Shown: positions 60,001-64,000 of the stretch, piece after piece | Numbering within the stretch: position 1 is the stretch's first letter | Layout of the letters: each line of letters begins with the position of its first letter | DNA from: Nelumbo lutea | Taxonomy: Eukaryota; Streptophyta; Magnoliopsida; Proteales; Nelumbonaceae | Length of the DNA: 64,000 bases | Direction of reading: 5' to 3' | Assembly: GCA_022828595.1 (NCBI GenBank) | Contig: JAKGHH010000004.1 | Coordinates: 22,390,372-22,454,371 of the forward strand | The notes under the pieces: generated by a model | Told to the model about the DNA's origin: nothing | Databases searched by the model: none | Seen by the model: only the letters and a program-made list of their open reading frames with translations | Position numbers and translations under genes: made by a program

Positions 60001-63000
60001 ACAGGAAGAGGCTTAAATGAAAGAGGGAAGACGTTGTGGCAATCAGCAGCTCATGCTATTCTTTGGAGCATATGGGAAGAGAGAAATAATCACGTGTTCA
60101 ACAGTAGAACAAGAAATCATGAGGAACTCATTTCCATCATATCTCATAGATGTTTCCTTTGGACTTCCATTTCAGAGTACTTTAAAGGAGTCTCCATCTT
60201 TGATCTTCAAAGGAATTCAACAAACTTCATAAATTCCAAACGTATGTCTTTCACCATCCCCTGCATCTTCAGAACTGCTGAGGAAGGGGAGATAACCTTG
60301 TATTTTGATGGAAGTGCCATCGGAAATCCAGGTGAAGCAGGAATTCGAGGTGTTTTCAGAAGAAGAGATGGTAACATTAATTGGGATAGCCTCTTCAACA
60401 AAGACTGAAGTCATGGCAGCATTAACTGGTATCAGGATTGCAAGAGATTTGGGTTATTTGAATATCACCATCAAAGGAGATACAACAAACACTATCAAGT
60501 GGTTAGCTCATCCTGACAGAGGCCCCTGGACTCTAGTTCACTACTTGGCTGAAGCAAGAGGCATTTTTTCCACCTTGAACACACAATTGTGTTGGGTCCC
60601 TAGGAAGTTAAACTCTAGCTGACGGTCTAGCAAAGGCTGGTGTTCACAGGGATTACCTTTTTAGTGATAGTTTTCTCCCTGTATAACTCTTTGAGTTAGT
60701 AGTTTCTGTGTACATCTTCTCATGTACCCTTTTTCCTTTGAATAAAGTTATTTTCTTTTCAAAAAAAGGGAGCCTATTTCTCAGTTCCTCCCTCCCCTGG
60801 TCCTTCTGTTGCCTTTAAACTGGGATTTTGGGTTGAATCTGTTTGTGTCTATAAACTTTTACTTCTACTGGGTTCTGTTTGTCTGGACCCTCTTAAACCT
60901 GACAGTAGAATTTGGACTTCGACCTCGAGTGGCTCCTTTACTTGAGCCTCCTTCGTTAAGTCCCTATGCTCTATTCCTTCCCCTTGCTGTTCCTAGTAAA
61001 AGAAATTTGGTTAAGGCCTATTCCCCCAAAATAGTTGTCTTCAGTTGGGAAATTTTTCATGGTAAGATAATACTTTGGATAACCTGCAAAAGAAGAGACC
61101 TTACTTGTGTCCGTCCCCAAACTGGTGTACTCTGTAAAGTGTAGAATGAGGACTGATACCATCTACTAATTCTTTGCTCTTTTGTTGTGGACATTTGAAT
61201 TAGGTTTTTATGTCGTTCAGGTGCAGGTGGAACTTGCCATTTTGAAGAAAATTTGCTATTTGATCCGCCTACTTTTGGGTGGCCAACTAAAAGAGGGAAA
61301 CCAATGCAGTAATGTATCAGAGAACCTCTTTTGTAGACTATTTGGGAGGAAAGAAATGTTAGAATATTCCAAGAAAAGGAAAGAAGCCTGGTTGAAGTCA
61401 AGGAGTGTATATTGACAAGGGCAATCCTTTGGCTAAAAAGTTCAGATCTTTTCCTGGACTATTCTTGTGATGATCTTTGAAGGAGTTGGACAACAGTGGC
61501 TTCCACTTCCTCCAAAAAGAATAAAATACAAGCAATGTGGATATCCCCTTAGGAGGGTGTTGTAAAGTTGAACTTTGATGGGAGTGGTCAAGGCAATCTA
61601 GGGCCTTCGGGTGTAGGAGGGATCTTGAGGGATAAGGACAGCAACATTCTCTTATTATTTTCAGGTCCACTGGGATTTGGAGACTCTACAAGGGCTGAGT
61701 TACTAGTTGTACAAGGATTACAAATTGCCAACCAACTTGGAGTTGAAAATTTGATAGTGGAGTGATACTCTAAGGTGGTAGTGGGTTGGTTGTTGGATCT
61801 GGATACTGTTATTTGGGGCTACAGGGATATTCTTAAAAATGTTCATAATTGTATCCCGCCAATTGTATCCAAAATAGTTTTTCGGACCACATTTTTCAAT
61901 ACTGCGGGGTCCACCTGAATCTCACCACCTGCTTGATGGGTTTGAAAATTGAAAAGTTCCTCTGTAACGTGTTTATTTGCTTCTCTCTGCCTACGTCCAC
62001 GTGTCAACAGAGCAAGCAATGGAGCACCCCTGCCATTAGTGCTGCCCGTACACTGTTCCCTCCCTCACCTCCCCTGATTCTCCTGAGCTTTCCACCACCA
62101 CCTCCTTCTCGGTTGCCCGTGGAACTCCCCCTCCCCTGCACTGTCCCTAGAACGGCACTTGAAGCTGAACTTTGATGGGAGTAGTCAAAGCAACCCAGGT
62201 CACTCTGGAATTGGAGGGGCTTTTAGAAATAAGGATGGTGTTGTTATGGCCTTATTCTCAGGTCCTGTGGGAGTAGGAGACTCAATAAGGGCTGAATTAC
62301 TTGCTAACTTACAAGGAGCCCAGATTGCAAATGAGCTAAGAGTGGAGAATTTGGTGATTGAAGGTGATTCTAAGGTTGTGGTGGTGGGATGGTTAAAGGA
62401 TCGGGAGTCTATCTTTTGGTGCTACAGGGATGAAATCAAGAAATTCAAGTGGTTAACAAGAAACATGAATTTGAGATTACAATGGGTGGGGAGATCGGCT
62501 AATACTATGTTTGGTTACTAGCCAAGCAAGGGGCAAATAGGGATAAGTTGTATTTGGCCCAATTGTGATTTGTTTCTTCGTTTGTGATTTGTGTTTTCAG
62601 TTTGGAGGTCACAGCTCATGCCTTTCCAAGGGCTGCTTGTAATGCTTGATTTTCTTGATATTAATAAAATCCTATTTCATAGAAAAAAGACTTGCAAAGA
62701 TAACATGCTGATGTAGGGATGCCCATTCCCCTTGTTATCAGCTTATCCCTCATTAGACATTTGCTTAAGGCTGCTATCCATGCCATGAAAGATACTTTAA
62801 GATACCTGGGTCTATTTATTATTTTTTATTCATCTTGATATGGCGTCAATATTTTTCTTCTAAACATAAGAATGCGGTGATTTTTTGAAGACGACTTATT
62901 GTACAGGAACCTTTTTGTTTTAATACTGGGATTTCTCCAACCTTTTTTCCTTTACTTTTTTTTTTCTTCAGACAACAAAAAGGAAAGGATGGATCAACCA

Positions 63001-63096
63001 TGGAATTAAGGGTGCTGAATCTATTGCCGATCACATGTATCGCATGGCACTAATGGCTTTGATTGCTGGTGACCTTCCTGGTGTGAACAGGGAAAG
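51037..63096 (+). CDS. HDDC2: HD-domain 5'-deoxynucleotidase-like protein (HDDC2 type), exons 1-2, runs off right edge
   Basis: Exon 1 is 51037-51369 (donor AAG|GTACGC), exon 2 is 62972-63096 (acceptor TTCTTCAG|ACA, donor AG|GTTAAG). Exon 1 encodes 111 residues: a Ser-rich, acid-poor start that looks like a plastid transit peptide, a Gly-rich linker, then [12 protein letters not shown]. Exon 2 continues [20 protein letters not shown] then [21 protein letters not shown]. Together [15 protein letters not shown] and [10 protein letters not shown] are the diagnostic start of HDDC2 proteins; the His of ADHMYRM is the first metal ligand. The HD doublet (VHDIAE) should follow in the next exon, outside the window. 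The family removes phosphate from deoxynucleoside 5'-monophosphates with a divalent metal. The first intron is 11,602 bases and packed with LINEs; phase is 0 at that junction. Confidence 0.9.
51370..51889. other. HDDC2 intron 1, left part
   Basis: Unique-looking intron sequence; nothing recognised. Confidence 0.5.
51890..52915 (+). mobile_element. RTE-clade LINE fragment (reverse transcriptase)
   Basis: Conceptual translation in shifting frames gives the RTE order: [100 protein letters not shown]-like [13 protein letters not shown], then after an insertion QIGFMPGR and [21 protein letters not shown] and the FIDLEKAYD-type motif distinguish it from the L1 elements that follow. Both ends are missing and there are several stops. 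Confidence 0.8.
52567..52745 (-). mobile_element. retroposed 3' tail inserted in the RTE fragment
   Basis: Begins on + with a run of T (poly-A on the minus strand) followed by ATGAATAAAAGAAACTG. On the minus strand it reads as the final 150 bases of a LINE-type 3' untranslated region. RTE coding resumes on the right near 52750 (ACAAGTATATCAGAAATTG). Confidence 0.55.
52917..56600 (+). mobile_element. L1-type LINE no. 1: ORF1 and endonuclease half of ORF2 (broken)
   Basis: ORF1 traces: an RNA-binding-type N-terminal region ([19 protein letters not shown], then [15 protein letters not shown]), [22 protein letters not shown] block near 53310-53400, and [19 protein letters not shown] near 53890. 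ORF2 starts at 55376 with [12 protein letters not shown], the endonuclease entry motif. [15 protein letters not shown] and [11 protein letters not shown] follow, then the EN-RT linker with [15 protein letters not shown]. It ends near 56600 at LSKENK, where ORF1-like sequence of another LINE begins. Stops and frameshifts throughout. Confidence 0.8.
54498..54733. mobile_element. MITE inside LINE ORF1
   Basis: Ends CCAAGGTTCAAAATATCAAT and TTGATATTTTGAACCTTGG are almost perfect inverted repeats. Both flanks carry GCCCAT (54492-54497 and 54734-54739). Removing element plus one copy restores the ORF1 reading [15 protein letters not shown]. Inside: GGCCGATACG and CGTATTGGGCC words. Class uncertain (6-base duplication). 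Confidence 0.78.
56600..60768 (+). mobile_element. L1-type LINE no. 2: ORF1 tail and most of ORF2 (broken)
   Basis: Starts within an ORF1 C-terminus ([20 protein letters not shown]). ORF2: endonuclease from 56740 ([66 protein letters not shown]). The RT finger region is deleted: IREAIF joins directly to [11 protein letters not shown] near 58090. The palm follows ([32 protein letters not shown]) and FANDIIIFC at about 58497 in place of FADD. After a small rearrangement near 59290-59345 come the zinc-ribbon region ([16 protein letters not shown]) and an RNase H domain ([27 protein letters not shown]). AATAAAGTTATTTTCTTTTC and a short A run end it at 60768. Confidence 0.85.
60769..61852 (+). mobile_element. 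L1-type LINE no. 3, 5'-truncated (zinc ribbon and RNase H)
   Basis: Pieces in order: [14 protein letters not shown], the zf-RVT-like block NSCLQLGNF / [17 protein letters not shown], and RNase H from 61568 ([42 protein letters not shown] then a stop where the second catalytic-site Asp region starts). The domain breaks off near 61846. Confidence 0.75.
61853..62156. other. foreign GC-richer segment between two RNase H domains
   Basis: No LINE similarity and distinctly C-rich on the right (CTCACCTCCCC, CCACCACCTCC). The decamer AATTGTATCC occurs twice at its left border (61847 and 61861). Origin unknown: it may be a 5' end carried by LINE no. 4 or captured host DNA. Confidence 0.4.
62157..62690 (+). 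mobile_element. L1-type LINE no. 4, RNase H domain with 3' end
   Basis: An almost complete RNase H domain in one frame (62159-62521): [55 protein letters not shown], so the D-E-D catalytic set is present. A stop follows in the final helix. The 3' region ends with AATAAAATCCTATTTC and a short A-rich tail near 62690. Confidence 0.78.
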
Positions 63097-63650
63097 GTTA
63101 AGTTTAGCAACAGTATCAATAAATTTCTACATAAATTTTCTAATACCTTTGTTGTTTTTTACATTGTAATATAGAATTTTGTTAAACCACTCTTGTTTCA
63201 TTGATTTGGGTACAAGTTCTGCTCAGTTAAGTTGGTACTAGAAGATCATACAGAACAATTGGAGGAAAGGGAAAAAAAGACAATTGTGCAAATTAATGGG
63301 ATATAATAGAAGCTGCCGTTAGGCTTCCATTACTTTGTAAATTCTGGTACAAAGGGCTAGAAAAGTGAAAATGGCCTTGATGAAGGTTGTAAATCCTCTA
63401 ATGTTAGGATTTATATACTGTCTTAGTTGTAATATCGAATAAAAACATTTCATTTAAATCCATAAGCATTTAAGCTTCTAGTAGAATTTAAATGATCCAT
63501 GAGATATGAAGAATAACATGAATTAGAACTTCAGCCTTGGGATTGTATATCTTGGTAGGTTACTTTATTTCTAATTCAATTTATAATAGACCATGACATT
63601 GCTATTAGTTTCCCTTGTTTGATTGTTAATTCCCTTTAAGGCACTTAGAA
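63097..63650. other. HDDC2 intron 2, left part
   Basis: Intron sequence; the next HDDC2 exon (with the HD doublet) was looked for and not found before the window ends. Confidence 0.55.
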
Positions 63651-63654
63651 AGAA

Positions 63655-63838
63655 ATTTGAGGGTTCATTTGGTTCCCTGGATTGGGTGCCTGGAATTGGA
63701 ATCAGAACTGCCCATTCTGATTCCAATCGTTTGTTTGGTCAGAATGGGATTCCAATTCTCATTCTTGTTGGAATGGGATTCCCCCATATGAGGAATGGTC
63801 ATTCCAGGCTCCCCCTTGGGAATGGGATCCCACTCTAG
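63655..63838. repeat. Tourist-like MITE fragment
   Basis: The left end GGTTCATTTGGTTCCCTGG and repeated GGAATGGGATTCC-type words match the element at 45006-45225. The right terminal repeat is missing. Confidence 0.45.
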
Positions 63839-63883
63839 AGGCTGTCAAGAAGTAAATAACTCCTAAGTGCTGACAAAAAACCT

Positions 63884-64000
63884 CTAAACCCTAATATTAA
63901 TAAAATATTATTAAAGTAATAATAAGATAATAATAACATAGTAATAACAAACTACTAATAAAATAATAATATAACAAAAACAATAATAAAATAATAAAAC
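63884..64000. repeat. AAT-rich low-complexity tract
   Basis: Runs of AATAATA and TAATAAAA to the window edge. Confidence 0.8.

Overview
This is a stretch of plant nuclear DNA, most likely from a flowering plant with a repeat-rich genome. Genes are sparse and split by long introns. Transposable elements are the plant types: a Copia element primed by tRNA-iMet, a Tat-type Gypsy element, L1 LINEs ending in an RNase H domain, and many short inverted-repeat MITEs. The protein families (trichome-birefringence-like, GH81, plastid-type HD-domain protein) are those of land plants. I cannot name the species. No rRNA gene, tRNA gene, CRISPR array or bacterial-type operon was seen.

Only three genes look functional, all on the + strand: (1) a two-exon trichome birefringence-like (TBL, xylan O-acetyltransferase family) gene at 12825-17589; (2) a single-exon GH81 endo-beta-1,3-glucanase gene at 39572-41776; (3) the first two exons of an HD-domain 5'-nucleotidase-like gene (HDDC2 type) at 51037-63096, which runs off the right edge. 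A second TBL copy at 360-4257 is a broken tandem duplicate.

Layout: 1-4.3 kb, TBL pseudogene with a MITE and a 3.2 kb insertion; 4.3-12.7 kb, intergenic repeats (hAT and Mutator-like MITEs); 12.8-17.6 kb, TBL gene with four different MITEs in its 3.5 kb intron; 17.6-29.4 kb, mostly unassigned intergenic DNA with Harbinger-like MITEs; 29.4-38.3 kb, a nested retrotransposon island (Copia carrying a hAT insertion, abutted by a truncated Tat Gypsy, then a LINE tail); 39.6-41.8 kb, GH81; 42.8-50.7 kb, hAT elements, a long inverted repeat, Mutator-like MITEs and two related Helitron-like copies; 51-63.1 kb, HDDC2 exon 1, an 11.6 kb intron filled with LINEs, then exon 2.

TBL and GH81 both act on cell-wall or callose polysaccharides, and their adjacency (with a TBL duplicate) recalls an Arabidopsis chromosome 5 neighbourhood. 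No metabolic cluster is evident. The most unusual structures are a long inverted repeat at 43672-44064, a palindromic Mutator-like MITE family that has hit both TBL loci, a pair of Helitron-like elements, and the LINE-packed HDDC2 intron.
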